The position numbers and the translations under genes were made by a program. Shown here piece by piece: positions 20,217 through 31,350 of a DNA stretch of 64,000 nucleotides. Origin of the DNA: Moesziomyces globuligerus (lineage: Eukaryota; Basidiomycota; Ustilaginomycetes; Ustilaginales; Ustilaginaceae); NCBI GenBank assembly GCA_030849465.1, contig JARVLF010000018.1, forward strand, positions 248,001-312,000, in the 5' to 3' direction. Under the pieces are notes generated by a model. That model was not told the DNA's origin. It saw only the letters and a list, made by a program, of their open reading frames with translations, and did not search any database. Every line of letters starts with the position of its first letter. Positions within the stretch are counted from its first letter, which is position 1.

Positions 20217-21306
20217 AAGAAAGCGCTGTGCACAGCATGCTCGGTTCCGACCATCACTGCTCCTTGCCTGTGCATCCATCCCACAACGCTCTCGCACGTG
20301 TTTGCGGCCCCACGACGCCAAGTGCCACTGGCGACAGCGTCCAGGGTGCCGCAGGCATGTAAGCGAACGGGGCATCCCTTGTTTGTCCTGGCTGCCAAGC
20401 TCTGCACATCCGGAACCGCCAAGAAACGGTCAGGATCAAACAGAGGAAATGGGGTCAACATCGACGCGGAGTGGATTTTTACACTCCCCCCAAAGGCGGA
20501 AAGCGCCGATGGCTCCGGTAGGGGAATTCAAGCTCCGGTCTCGCTCGATGACGCGCATCGGCGCCCAGCCAAGCTCTGCCAGCTTCACACTCAGCCCAGA
20601 GATCACCGGCATTGTCGGCATCAAGCCCGATCTCGTGGCTGGAACAGACGTGTGAGCAGGCCCCGAAATCGAGCCTTCCAAGACGCTCCTCCTCACAAGC
20701 GCCGTCACGTGGCAACGACGTGCTCTTATGAGCCTCACATCCCCTGTTAAGACATGCCGTCAACTGTGTCGCCAGGCGTCGTTGCGCTTCACATCCACAC
20801 CTACCAGCCGACCCCCGATCTCCTCACACGTCGCTCCCCGTACAGCCAACCCAGACAGCAGCCTCGCACGCGCATTGATGATGGAAAGGGTCCCAAAACG
20901 TGCCGATAGCCCGGCCTTTTTGTGTTGCGATTTTTTGGGGGTGATGTGAGGATGAGGTGCGAATTGTATACAAAGGCCGACCGAGGACCGGCCGACCAAG
21001 GGGGGGAATGATCACAACGGATCGATCATGGAGAACAGGGATGAGGCGATGAGAACGGAGCGCCCGTCCTTCTTTGGTGAGGAGATACAACAAAGGACCG
21101 GGTGTGAGAAGATGTCATGATGCAACATGAGGCGATGCGTGAATGCAACAAGGTTCAAGAAGGACGAAGGATGCTCCACCCGAGTTCACCACCGAATCCC
21201 TGCCCGCATCGATCCGCAGAGGGAATGCGAGACAAGAAAAGCAAGCCCAACCAGTGCCGTGACGACAGCGGTCGAGCCCGAGACGAGCTGGACGTGTGCC
21301 AACCGC
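19532..21306. other. Gene-free stretch between the MFS promoter and RPL4
   Basis: About 1.8 kb. It probably holds the MFS promoter on the left and the RPL4 3' region on the right. A plus-strand frame near 20052-20750 is only a read-through of the GCT repeat (poly-Cys) and has no ATG support or family likeness. Apart from the microsatellite at 20185, nothing is recognisable. Confidence 0.4.
20185..20216 (+). repeat. Trinucleotide microsatellite (GCT)n, about 10.7 copies
   Basis: A perfect 32-base run of GCT (CAG on the other strand) lies in noncoding DNA upstream of the MFS gene. It is likely to vary in length between strains. Confidence 0.97.
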
Positions 21307-23277
21307 TTAGGCGGCGTGGAGGAGCTCGAGGAACTCCTTGGCAACGGGCTGCTTGGCCTCCTTCTTGATGCCCGACTTCTTCTGGGCCTGGGCGCGGATC
21401 TCGGATCGGATGGCGCTCTGGGCGTAAGGGTTGAGGCGGAAGAGGACAGCGCGGTTCTTGAGGGGGTTCTTGCGCTGGGTGAAGGGGCGGGTGGTCTTCG
21501 AGGGGCCCTTGGCACGCACGACCGACTGGATCTCGTCCGAGTTGATGATGCGGGTCACGTCAGTGTTGGCGATCTTGGCCTTGGGCATGGTGAAGCCAGA
21601 CTTGGCAGCGAACACCTCGTCCAGACGGCCGAAGGCAGACTGGGTGAAGATGACGAAGCGGCCAAGGTGTCCTCCGGGGGCGAGCTGGAGGAGGTTGAGA
21701 CGCTCGACCGAGCAGAGCTCAACACCGGGCACGTTGCGGAAAGCCTTGACGATACCGGCGTCCTTGTTGTAGATAACAAGGGGACCACGGCGCTGGACGT
21801 GGCGGCGGTTGCGGAGCTTGCCAACACCGGCGCGGATCTTGCGCGAGTTGGAGACCTTGACAACGTCGTTGTAGGCGTTGACGGCCTTGAGCAGAGCGAC
21901 GGCCTCCTTGGTCTTGGTCAGACCCTCGGCAGCGTCGGCAACAACGAGGGGGATCTCCTCGAGCTCCTCAACGCGGTGACCGCGGGCGAGGACGAGCGAG
22001 GGGACAGCGGTGGCAGCCAGAGCAGAGGCGGTAGCGTAACGCTTCTGGTTCTGGTTGGTCTTGATGAACCAACGGCGCCACAGCTTGGTGGGGGCGAACA
22101 TGTGACCACCACGGACCATGTTACCGAAGGCGGCCTGGCCGGAGCGGTGGGTACCGCCACCGCCGACACGGGGGATACGGGCAACAGCACGACCGGTACC
22201 CCACGACTCGGCCGAGGTCTGGTGACCGGCCTTGGTCGAGACGGCGTAAGGCTGACGCTTGTTCTTGGCCACGTTGGCTGTAGGGAGGATAAATCAGAGA
22301 CGATGGGTCAGCCAAACTGCGCGGTCTGACAAGCATTCTGCGATACTACAAGTCTTCGCTCGACCGTCCGTGACGTCTCTTGCCATTGACAGCACCGTGC
22401 CTGCTTGGTGCTGACGGCGAATCCTCCTCCGATCTACCCGCCGAGTAATTGCGACCAAGCAAGCGGCCTCCAATGGCCACAGAGCTTGCGCCCGGTCCGA
22501 CGATGCGAGAGTGAAGTAGCGATGACCAGAAACTTACTGTGGACGAGCTGAACGACGTCAGGTCGGATGGGGGCAGTGAAGACTGCGGGGAGGGGGAGCG
22601 AGCCCGAGGCCGCGCCGTCGAGGCCCCTCACGTTAACGGCTGTGATGAGAAAGAACGAACACAAATGCGGACGATGTCAATTTGCTGTCCTGTTGGGTGT
22701 CGATGAGTTTGCAGCGGCAACAGTTCGCAGCAGCAACAGGACAATGGCAAGCAGGATGCCTCGGCTGATCCATGCAGCGCGTCCGAACAATTGTGTGGCA
22801 TGTGTCGAGTCTGGCGATTGAGTGTCGAGGCTATTCTTCCAGTCGTGATGGTTGAAGCGAATGCACAGCGTCCACGACGGCTTCATGTGCTTATCAGCGT
22901 GTCGTGAGACGCCGCCTACACTCATAAACTGGCGACACGGTTATGTGTTGTCCGGTCGAAGGTACGTTCGAGAAAGACGTGTGCTTTTGGGTGTGATTGT
23001 CTGAATGTGATCCGAGAGGTCGAGACGGGCGAATTTCCATGTCCAAAGATGCGAGGACCGTTGTGCAGAACATCTCTCAGGATCGTCGACGTATGCATGC
23101 TGGATACAGAGGTGCCGTAGTTGTCCATCTGCGAAACGGATTGCTGCGTGCTGCTTTGGGTGGTGCTGAGATCTGGATGCTGGGGGATGCTGTCGGGTTG
23201 CAATGTCGATGCTGCGATGCTGCTGTGCTGCTGGTGTTGACGGGCCGAGCGAGATACCTACTGGGTCTAGCAGCCAT
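21307..23277 (-). CDS. RPL4: 60S ribosomal protein L4 (uL4)
   Basis: Minus-strand exons 23262-23277, 22538-22639 and 21307-22277 total 363 codons, giving 362 residues, the yeast length. The first exon encodes only MAARP plus one base. It is joined over a 622-base intron (GTAGGT donor, CACAG acceptor) to TVNVRGLDG and [18 protein letters not shown], then over a 260-base intron (GTAAGT, TACAG) to [20 protein letters not shown]. The tail of the first exon, the first intron boundaries and the reading phases all fit the conserved uL4 N-terminus. [20 protein letters not shown] is the internal loop that lines the peptide exit tunnel. It is a structural protein of the cytosolic large subunit. The gene is divergent from RPS29, so two ribosomal proteins share one promoter region. 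Codon use is extremely biased, as expected for high expression. Confidence 0.93.
22640..23261 (-). other. Long first intron of RPL4 (622 bases)
   Basis: This intron separates the first five codons from the rest of uL4. It is much longer than the 80-320-base introns of most other genes here. I looked for paired C/D snoRNA boxes (RTGATGA with CTGA) on the coding strand and found no convincing set. It may carry an enhancer of expression, as first introns of ribosomal-protein genes sometimes do. Confidence 0.7.
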
Positions 23278-23945
23278 TTTCGATATCTTGAAGGGAATGG
23301 TTGGTGGATGAGTCCAAGAAGGATGGTGACGGCGAGCTCTGAGTAGCCAACCTGCTTGGGTCGCTTTGCGCTTTCGCAATTGCGTTCTGAGTGTGCGGTG
23401 TTCTGCTGGTGTGTGGCTCTGACTCTTGACCCTCTGTGTGGCTCTATCGCAGCTTCCTGCCCCACGCTCTCTCGAGTGCGCCTGAGTTGGTGAATTTGAG
23501 GCCGCGCCTTCCTGGTCCTTCAGTGGGGTCTAAGGTTGCGGCACCGACTCTCGCTTTCCGCCTGCGCTATTAGCTCGCACGTGATCAATTTTGACCTCGG
23601 CCGAGCTCATGAAATTTCTGCCATGGGGCTGTCGAGTCGGAACCGTGTTCGGGGCTGCTGAGACGCGCGCCGTCAAGGCAGAGCTGCGTGCCTGTGGCTG
23701 CCTCCTGCGAAGTAGAGGCAGCAATTCCACTCTGCGCGTCGCAGCACCTGCGCCTTCGAGAAGGTGTTCTGGCCAGCTGCTGCGCTCCTGTCCAAAGGCC
23801 TGAGTTGGGGCCCAAGGCAAGTCCTGGTCCAGCCTGGAAGCTCGGCGCGGCGCGGCTGCTGCATCGACTCGGCCCTCGTCATCGCTTCCTCTTGCTCCCT
23901 CCATCTCTCGTCCCTTCAAGATATCACTTCTATACCTTTGACATC
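23278..23945. promoter_or_regulatory. Shared divergent promoter RPL4 / RPS29
   Basis: 668 bases between two divergently transcribed ribosomal-protein genes. An 11-base direct repeat (TGTGTGGCTCT) occurs at 23410-23420 and 23435-23445, exactly 25 bases apart. The right 80 bases before the RPS29 ATG are pyrimidine-rich. Co-regulation of the two genes is a reasonable inference. Confidence 0.55.
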
Positions 23946-24981
23946 ATGACCTTCGCTACTCTGTGGTACAGCCACCCCCGCAAGTTCGGCAAGGGCTCCC
24001 GTCAGTGGTGAGTATTTCCCGAGGAACACCTTTACCGACACACACGCGCAGCCGACGGGTACAGCATCCAGCATACGGACACCTCTTCACGCATCATCGA
24101 CATTCGCAATTGGTCCAAGAGACGCCACTTGCTTCGCTCCATCTTCCGTCATAGCATGATCTCATTAATTCGGCAGACTCGCACCAGATCGACGGGTTGG
24201 GACAACTTCGAAAGTGCAGCACTTGATGGAGGTGGCACGTTGCTGTCGGAGGAGGCGCCCGGACCTTGCGAGAGGGAACTCAGGATGTCAGGCGCTGTGT
24301 CTTTTGTCTTCGTATGCTGTCAGCAAAGGAGGGACATCAGGGAACACCAGCAATCAGCAAAGACCTATGTCGACACACACCTTTCGTTGCATTATGAAGC
24401 TGGGACCCAACAACACTCTCTTTGCGTCGTCTGGGACAGCATAGACCACCGATGTCTGGTAGATGCGTTCGGAATTTCCGAGCTGCGGCGGATTCATTGG
24501 GATCCACATCGACAACTGCCGACATGTTCAACTACGCGGTTTCGCACATGCCGCGAATGCGAATGTGATGGTACACCGCGCGTCACGTCCAGATCCACTC
24601 GCTCTGAGCAAGGATGGATAGGGGTCAGAGCGAAGTCGCTGTCGATCAGGTTTCAGCAGGTTCCAGCACACCCGTTTTTCGCGACCCGCTGTTCGCCCAA
24701 ACGTGGAAGACATCCTATGCGACATTTGCCGACATCTTACGACGTTGCTCAGCTTCAATCCAGACCCGCCGGCGTTGCAGCGCTTGTGTCGAACCGTCTC
24801 ATCTCAGTTGCGTTGTAACTCTCATACTGACCTCTCGTGACCCTGAATCGCGTCTCGTTCCCGATGCAACAGCCGTGTCTGCGCCAACCAGGGCGGTATC
24901 ATCCGCAAGTACGGCCTCGACATCTGCCGTCAGTGCTTCCGCGAGCGCGCCGACCAGATTGGTTTCCACAAGTACCGTTAA
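23946..24981 (+). CDS. RPS29: 40S ribosomal protein S29 (uS14)
   Basis: Two exons, 23946-24007 and 24873-24981, encode 56 residues, the same length as human RPS29. Exon 1 gives [20 protein letters not shown] plus two bases. The intron (GTGAGT donor, AACAG acceptor) splits the codon of Cys21. Exon 2 continues [20 protein letters not shown] and ends FHKYR. The four zinc ligands C21, C24, C39 and C42 are all present. The protein binds 18S rRNA in the small-subunit head. The 865-base intron is by far the longest in the window and is many times the coding length. Both exons are too short to stand out as ORFs; the assignment rests on motif and phase agreement. Confidence 0.93.
24008..24872 (+). other. 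Very long RPS29 intron containing a 220-codon open frame
   Basis: The intron runs from GTGAGT to CAACAG, with a CTGAC branch candidate at 24827-24831. On the same strand an ATG at 24156 opens a 220-codon frame ending at 24818, wholly inside the intron. Its codons are not biased to C or G at the third position, unlike real genes here, so I do not call it a gene. No convincing snoRNA boxes were seen. Confidence 0.6.
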
Positions 24982-27038
24982 AGTGCCCTGCACCCTCTCG
25001 TACAGCAACCGTCGTCCACTCTCTCCACTTTCGCTCGCATCAAAAAGCCTCGGCCAGGGACATCCGTCCGCTTACCTCTGCATCGGAGCACGCATCTCTA
25101 CGATGTCTGATCCACTCTGCATGTTGGCAGCCCGATCGTAGCGTGCTGCTCGGTCGCGGCTGACTGGTCGATACCGTACGCGGCAGGAGGCAACGCTACC
25201 AACTTTGTCGTTTGCTCCTGTCGAATACGACTTCACCCGCTATGATAGCAAAAATCTACACATTTGGTTCCATAAGCTCCGCGTCTGGCAGTCGTGCATG
25301 TGCTCCCTTGAGGTGTCTCCCTCTTCTCTGTGCAGGTCGTCGTAATCTTGGGCATGTGTACGAGCATGACCTGTGGTAGCGGGTGTCCGCTTGTATCGCA
25401 TGCCTCACACGCTCCTTTGTGTGATGGCCGGCACCGTTTGGGGAAGGATTGTGCCCACCATAGCGGGAGGAAAGGGTCTCGCTATGATGGCAAATCTCGA
25501 CTCGCCCTCGAACGTCGTTCGGCGATGCCTCGGAGCATTACGATCAGACCGATGCGTTGAGCTAGGCCCGATCAAGAATCGGGTCATCTCGGGCGGGAAG
25601 AAGAAAGCGGTCGTTTGCGGAATTGATCAGGAGCCGCGTCCGGAGTGGAAGCAGACACGCAAAGCCGATGTTTCAATTGCACGCGCTGTGATTGGGCCTG
25701 TCGCGAACTGGAAGTGCTGTTCCGACAAAGACGCCCGCTGGATGCTACCCAGGAGGTCATGGTGCAGACCTCCTCAGCGATGGTCATGCGAAGACATCGC
25801 AGGCCTCAGATATATGTGCAACGATATCATCCCATCTGTGCTTCAAAGGTCATATTGATAACCTTGTTCGGAGTCGTACTCGGATGTTATCGCGGTCCAT
25901 GCTTTGCAGCGGGGCCCTTGTCGGTGTCGGTGGGGGACGATGGGCAGGAAAGGATAGCGAGCGCATCGACGCTAGATTGTCTCTTCCAGGCGAGCCCGAT
26001 CGCCGGCTGCCTTTCACGGATTGCGACCGCCTCCCATCTGGCCTCTGGCTCGACTTGCCTCTTTCGCAGCCGTCGCCTTGCTTCAGCAGCCGTCTTGTGC
26101 GTGACACTTCGCCTTGGTGCCGTTCAGGGTTCCCATTGCGAATCATCATCTACGCAGGTGGACGACACAGGTCGAAAGCATGAGAAGTGGGACAGATCGG
26201 TTCTTGACTTCTGGTGAGATGGTGACCGGTATCGGTCCAACCGGCCCAGGAGCAGGGGAAGCAGCCAGCTCGACGTGCGAGCCGATCGAATTTACAAGGA
26301 ATTACCGCGCAGGGCTTTGTTCGTGATGCGGGCTTGCAGGCTTTTGAATTCAAAGGGGCAGCTGCGGTGTGGTGCGGCAGGCTGAGTGTGCTTCTCTCGC
26401 CAAAACGCGCGTGATGATTGGACCGTGCTCTCCAGCCTGGGCCTGGCGCTGCGCCCGGGCTGCAAGTGCCCGTTGGTGACCGGTGCGAGACGAGGCGCAG
26501 CGCAGACCCCCCTTTCCCCTCGTGAATCACGCTTCAGCCGAAATTGCTGCAGCTGGTCGGTTGAAAAAATGGGCTGCGCCCCCTCTTGCCCGATCCCCAG
26601 TCTGCGGGCGGCCGAGGTGTTTTGCATTTTTCACCTTTGCGTCGCATCCACGCGGCTGGCGTGCGCGCGATCCAGGCTGCGACGAGGGACTGACCGGACT
26701 TGGCCCCCCGCCTCGGCCCACGTCGTTTGTCGGCTCTTTTCGCGTGTAAACCCAGCATCAGGCAGCACCAGGCAGCACCAGGCAGCCAAGGCTAGCGCTA
26801 GCGGAGACGGGCCAAGCTGCTCGCTCTGTTCACCCGCGCTCTTCCACCCCTCCGTCGTCCCTAACCCGTCCGCTGCCAGCCGCCCGCCCGCATCGTCTCG
26901 TCTCGTCGCCTGCCCTATCTCCCCTTTTCTTCCGCGCCCGGCACACCTGCATCCCGAACCACCACCATCTCCCCCCACCCCATCCCATCACTAGTCACCA
27001 GAGTGAGAGCAGGGTAGCTGGTATCCCAACCACACATC
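24982..27038. other. Gene-free stretch between RPS29 and ACO1
   Basis: About 2 kb. The left end should hold the RPS29 3' region and the right end the ACO1 promoter and C-rich leader. Several frames of 100-190 codons overlap here on both strands (for example within 25373-26217), but none shows codon bias or family resemblance. No RNA gene or transposon was recognised. Confidence 0.4.
26753..26787 (+). repeat. Period-10 tandem repeat upstream of ACO1
   Basis: The unit GGCAGCACCA occurs twice perfectly (26761-26780), with degenerate copies on each side, about 3.5 units in all. It ends 251 bases upstream of the ACO1 start codon. A perfect 12-base palindrome, GCTAGCGCTAGC, follows at 26791-26802. 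Confidence 0.85.
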
Positions 27039-29747
27039 ATGCTTCCTCTTCGAGCTCTTCGATCCTCGTCCCTCCGGGCGGCCGCCAAGGCCCCCCTCGC
27101 CCGCGGCTACGCTACCACCGTGGCCGAGGAGGCCGCCGAGATCTCGCCTTCCCTCTTCGACAAGAAGGTCGAGATGTCGGTCGTTGAGAAGGGCAAGGGC
27201 TACTACATCAACTACAAGCGCATCGAGGACAACCTCAAGGTCGTCCGATCTCGGTAAGTGTTGTCCGCCCCTCTCCCCTGGCTCCGCATCATTGCGGGGC
27301 TGTCGTGCCACAGATCGCTTGCGCGCACAGAAGCATTTTGTGTCCAAATGGGCACTGCAGCTGCCGAACAGTTCCCTGCTTTGATCGGGCGGCGGCAGAC
27401 CGTGATGGCTAAGATACCGAGTGCGCAGCCCCCGGGCTAGCGCTCGCGCCAATGCATAAATCTGTCGCCGTGCGACTTTCGCTACCACTTGTGCCCGATG
27501 GATTCATCGCGTCTGCATTGCGAATCGGAGATACTGACTCTTCTCCCGCTTTTTCCTTCTCTGAATTGCAGCCTCAACCGACCCCTTTCGCTCGCCGAGA
27601 AGATCGTCTACGGTCACTTGGACAACCCCCACGAGCAGGAGATCACCCGAGGCTCGTCCTACCTCAAGCTCCGCCCCGACCGTGTTGCCTGCCAGGATGC
27701 CACCGCCCAGATGGCTCTCCTCCAGTTCATGTCGGCCGGTCTCCCCACCGTCGCCGTCCCCACCACCGTCCACTGCGACCACCTTATCGAGGCCCAGGTC
27801 GGTGGTGCCAAGGACTTGGCCCGCGCCATTGAGATCAACAAGGAGGTCTACGACTTCCTTGCCACCGCCACCGCCAAGTACGGCATCGGCTTCTGGAAGC
27901 CCGGCTCCGGTATCATTCACCAGATCATCCTCGAGAACTACGCCTTCCCCGGTGGTCTCATGATCGGTACCGACTCGCACACCCCCAACGCCGGTGGTCT
28001 CGGCATGATCGCCTGTGGTGTCGGTGGTGCCGACGCCGTCGACGTCATGGCCGACATTCCCTGGGAGCTCAAGGCCCCCAAGGTCATCGGTGTCGAGCTC
28101 AAGGGCAAGATGTCCGGCTGGACCACCCCCAAGGACGTCATCCTCAAGGTCGCCGGTGAGCTCACCGTCAAGGGCGGTACCGGTGCCATCATCGAGTACA
28201 AGGGTGCCGGTGTCGAGACGCTCTCGTGCACGGGTATGGCCACCATCTGCAACATGGGTGCCGAGATCGGTGCTACCACCTCCGTCTTCCCCTACAACGA
28301 GCGCATGGGCGACTACCTCCGCGCCACCAACCGCTCCGACATTGCCGACCTCGCCAAGGGCTTCCAGCGCAACCTCCTCCCCGACTCGGGCGCCGAGTAC
28401 GACTCGCACATCGAGATCAACCTCGACACCCTCGAGCCTCACATCAATGGCCCCTTCACCCCCGATCTTGCCACCCCCCTCTCCAAGTTCGCCGAGGAGG
28501 TCAAGAAGAACGACTGGCCCGAGGAGCTCAAGGTCTCGCTCATTGGCTCGTGCACCAACTCGTCCTACGAGGACATGAGCCGATCCGCCTCGATCGCCGA
28601 GGAGGCTGCTGCCCACGGCCTCAAGGTTAAGTCGCAGTTCACCATCACCCCCGGTTCCGAGCAGATCCGCGCCACCATCGAGCGTGATGGCCAGATGGAG
28701 ATCCTCGAGAAGGCCGGCGGCATGGTGCTCGCCAACGCCTGCGGCCCCTGCATTGGCCAGTGGGACCGAAAGGACATCAAGAAGGGTGACAAGAACTCGA
28801 TCATCACCTCGTACAACCGTAACTTCACCGGCCGTAACGACGCCAACCCGGCCACCCACGCCTTCGTCGCCTCGCCCGACCTGGTCACCGCCATGGCTTT
28901 TGCTGGTCGCCTCACCTTCAACCCCATGACCGACAGCCTCAAGGGTGCTGACGGCAAGGAGTTCAAGTTCTCGGCTCCCTCGGGTAAGGAGCTGCCCCCC
29001 CGCGGCTACGACCCCGGCAACAACACCTACCAGGACCCCCCCAAGGACCGCTCGTCGGTTCAAGTCGCCATCGACCCCAAGTCGGACCGTCTGCAGAAGC
29101 TCGAGCCCTTCAAGGCCTGGAACGGCAAGAACCCCACCGACTGCCCCGTCCTGATCAAGGCGCAGGGCAAGTGCACCACCGACCACATCTCGGCCGGTGG
29201 CCCGTGGCTCAAGTACCGTGGTCACCTCGAGAACATCTCGAACAACTGCCTGATCGGTGCCATCAACGCCGCCAACGGCAAGGCCAACGAGGTGCAGAAC
29301 GTCTTCAGCGGCGAGTGGGGACCGGTGCCCGCCACCGCCATCCAGTACCGCGAGCAGGGCAAGCCCTGGGTCGTGATTGGTGACGAGAACTACGGTGAGG
29401 GCTCTTCGCGAGAGCACGCCGCTCTGGAACCCCGTTTCCTTGGTGGCTGCGCCGTCATTGCGCGCTCGTTTGCCCGTATCCACCAGACCAACCTGCGCAA
29501 GCAGGGTATGCTCGCCTTTGAGTTTGCCAACGCCGCCGACTACGACAAGGTCCGCCCCGACGACCTGGTCGACATTGTCGGTGTCACGGAGCTCGCTCCC
29601 GGCTCCAAGGTTTCGCTCGTCTGCAAGCACAAGGACGGTTCCAAGGAGGAGCTGCCGCTCACGCACACCATGAACGAGAACCAGATTTCTTGGTTCAAGC
29701 ACGGCTCGGCCCTCAACAAGATGGCTGCTGCTGCCAAGTCGGCCTAA
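27039..29747 (+). CDS. ACO1: Mitochondrial aconitase
   Basis: Two exons, 27039-27253 and 27572-29747, give 796 residues. The 318-base intron (GTAAGT, TTGCAG) splits an Arg codon and restores VVRSR followed by [19 protein letters not shown]. The first 30 residues ([20 protein letters not shown] then ARGYAT) are a basic, Ser/Ala-rich mitochondrial presequence. The 4Fe-4S ligands are Cys399 in GSCTNSS and Cys462/Cys465 in NACGPCIG; their spacing of 63 and 3 is that of the well-studied pig enzyme. The swivel domain includes [19 protein letters not shown]. The enzyme converts citrate to isocitrate in the TCA cycle in the matrix. A 732-codon open frame on the opposite strand is a by-product of the C-ending codon bias. 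Confidence 0.97.
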
Positions 29748-31350
29748 GCAAGTGCTCTGCAGCTTTTAGCTGGTCGTTGTGACGCGTCGTCCATCATGGC
29801 TGCTGGCGTTTGCATTCGCTTCGCTGCGGATCGATGATCAACGTGGATATTGATGGCTAGCTTTGATGTAGCGTCTTGTTGTTGGCCGCCTGCGCCCAAA
29901 TCTGTACTTGTTCAAACACCGTCGCTTGTCTGTGCTCGACGATTAGAAAAATGACATCTGTTCCCGAGACCGCTGTATGTGCAAAGTAGGCAGGGTGTAG
30001 GAGGCAGGAGGATGAGCTTTGTGTCGAGTGGTGGTGAAGATTGGGCCCGGATTGAAGGGTGGAGGAGGTCGGTGTAACGTGTGGGCGAGTCGTGATGGTC
30101 TTGACTGGTGTATTGAGGGTTTTGCAGCGGTCATGAGAGCGGTGAGCGGGAGATGGAGACACGTTTGCAGCTGGAGAAGCCAACTCAGTCTCCAAGCCAC
30201 CTGGGAAGCTTGAACCTTGTACGCGATAGTACCACGGTCTTGGATGACAAGTCGACGTTCGGCCCTCGTAGAGCCACACGAGCGATCCGTCATTTGAATG
30301 TCCAGGTGTCCAGGTGAGACTTTGGTGGGATCCGTCCATCGTCTAGCCGGTTCTGGCGATGATTCACACGGTTGAATCGACTGAGGATGCGATAAGGGGG
30401 TTCACGTCAAGCAGTTTGGACCAGTCGTCGTGCGGACAACCAAACGGGATGGTGATTCGCTGGCCAAGATCGACTAGCGGCGGGCTATGGTCGTTAGGAT
30501 TCAATGTAGCGGAAAGATGCTCGGCAACGATCTTGATGGCGGCCTCATCTGGCCTCTTTGACAGTCACCGAGTCGGTCGAAGCTCCATCATGCCTCGACA
30601 GGTATCCCGCTCCGGCTAAACCCGCAGTCAGGTTTCGGCTCGCATCTCCAGCCGCACCCGCCTTTCATATCTGGCGGGCTCAGCCGCGCCGAACGTCGAC
30701 GATGCTATCGACGCGAGGATTAGAGTCATTACCAGACTCGTAGTGAGTGTGGGCCAGCGGAGGAAGACACGGCTTCATTTCTGCCTTGAGACGAACAGGG
30801 AGCAATCCCGGAATCCCGACCGTCCAGCTCTTTCTCTGCTACCCGCAACGATGGGCCTGCACAAGCTGGCTCACTTGCAGATCGACAACATGGGTCTCCG
30901 AGTCTCGAACGATCAAACTCACAGTATCCAACGATCCAAGTACCCAATGTTCCAAGTATCGAACAAGGCACTTTCACCTCACAGTCCCAACGCGGGTCTC
31001 GTTGGTAGGACCTTGGTGCTCATTCCCCGACTTCTTCCACCTGCTGGACTTTACGCCACTCACTTCCTGCCATCGACACCCTGTATCCATCACACGACGA
31101 GCCATTCTGGAGCGGCGGACGAACAAGACGATTCGTCTTCAAGCCGTGCTGATCAAGCATGAGCCACATTCTCCAGACAAGCGCATTTCTGTGCCAATCG
31201 AAGCGTCCAACTAGTATTCTACACAATCGCGCTTTATCAACAGATCGTGCACAGTGGGTACTGTAATCGAAGCCGGGGTCTATCGCCAAGCAGTCCCTTG
31301 ACGCCCCACTCTTAATAGCCGTTTGCGGTTCGGTCGAAACTCTGACGGTC
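29748..31350. other. Convergent gene-free stretch ACO1 / ZRC1
   Basis: 1.6 kb between the stop codons of two facing genes, larger than 3' regions need. I found no ORF with family resemblance, no RNA gene and no strong repeat. Confidence 0.4.

Noticed and set aside
20052..20750. Plus-strand frame with a poly-Cys run
   Set aside because: It merely reads through the GCT microsatellite, lacks an ATG at its start and has no family likeness.
22640..24872. snoRNA genes in the ribosomal-protein introns
   Set aside because: I saw isolated GTGATGG or CTGA boxes but no paired C and D boxes with a closing stem.
25373..26217. Overlapping frames of 160-190 codons between RPS29 and ACO1
   Set aside because: No codon bias, no recognised motif, several overlapping frames equally open; chance frames in stop-poor DNA.
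27504..29702. 732-codon open frame antisense to ACO1
   Set aside because: Sense codons end mostly in C or G, so TTA, CTA and TCA are rare and the reverse frame stays open. No family resemblance.
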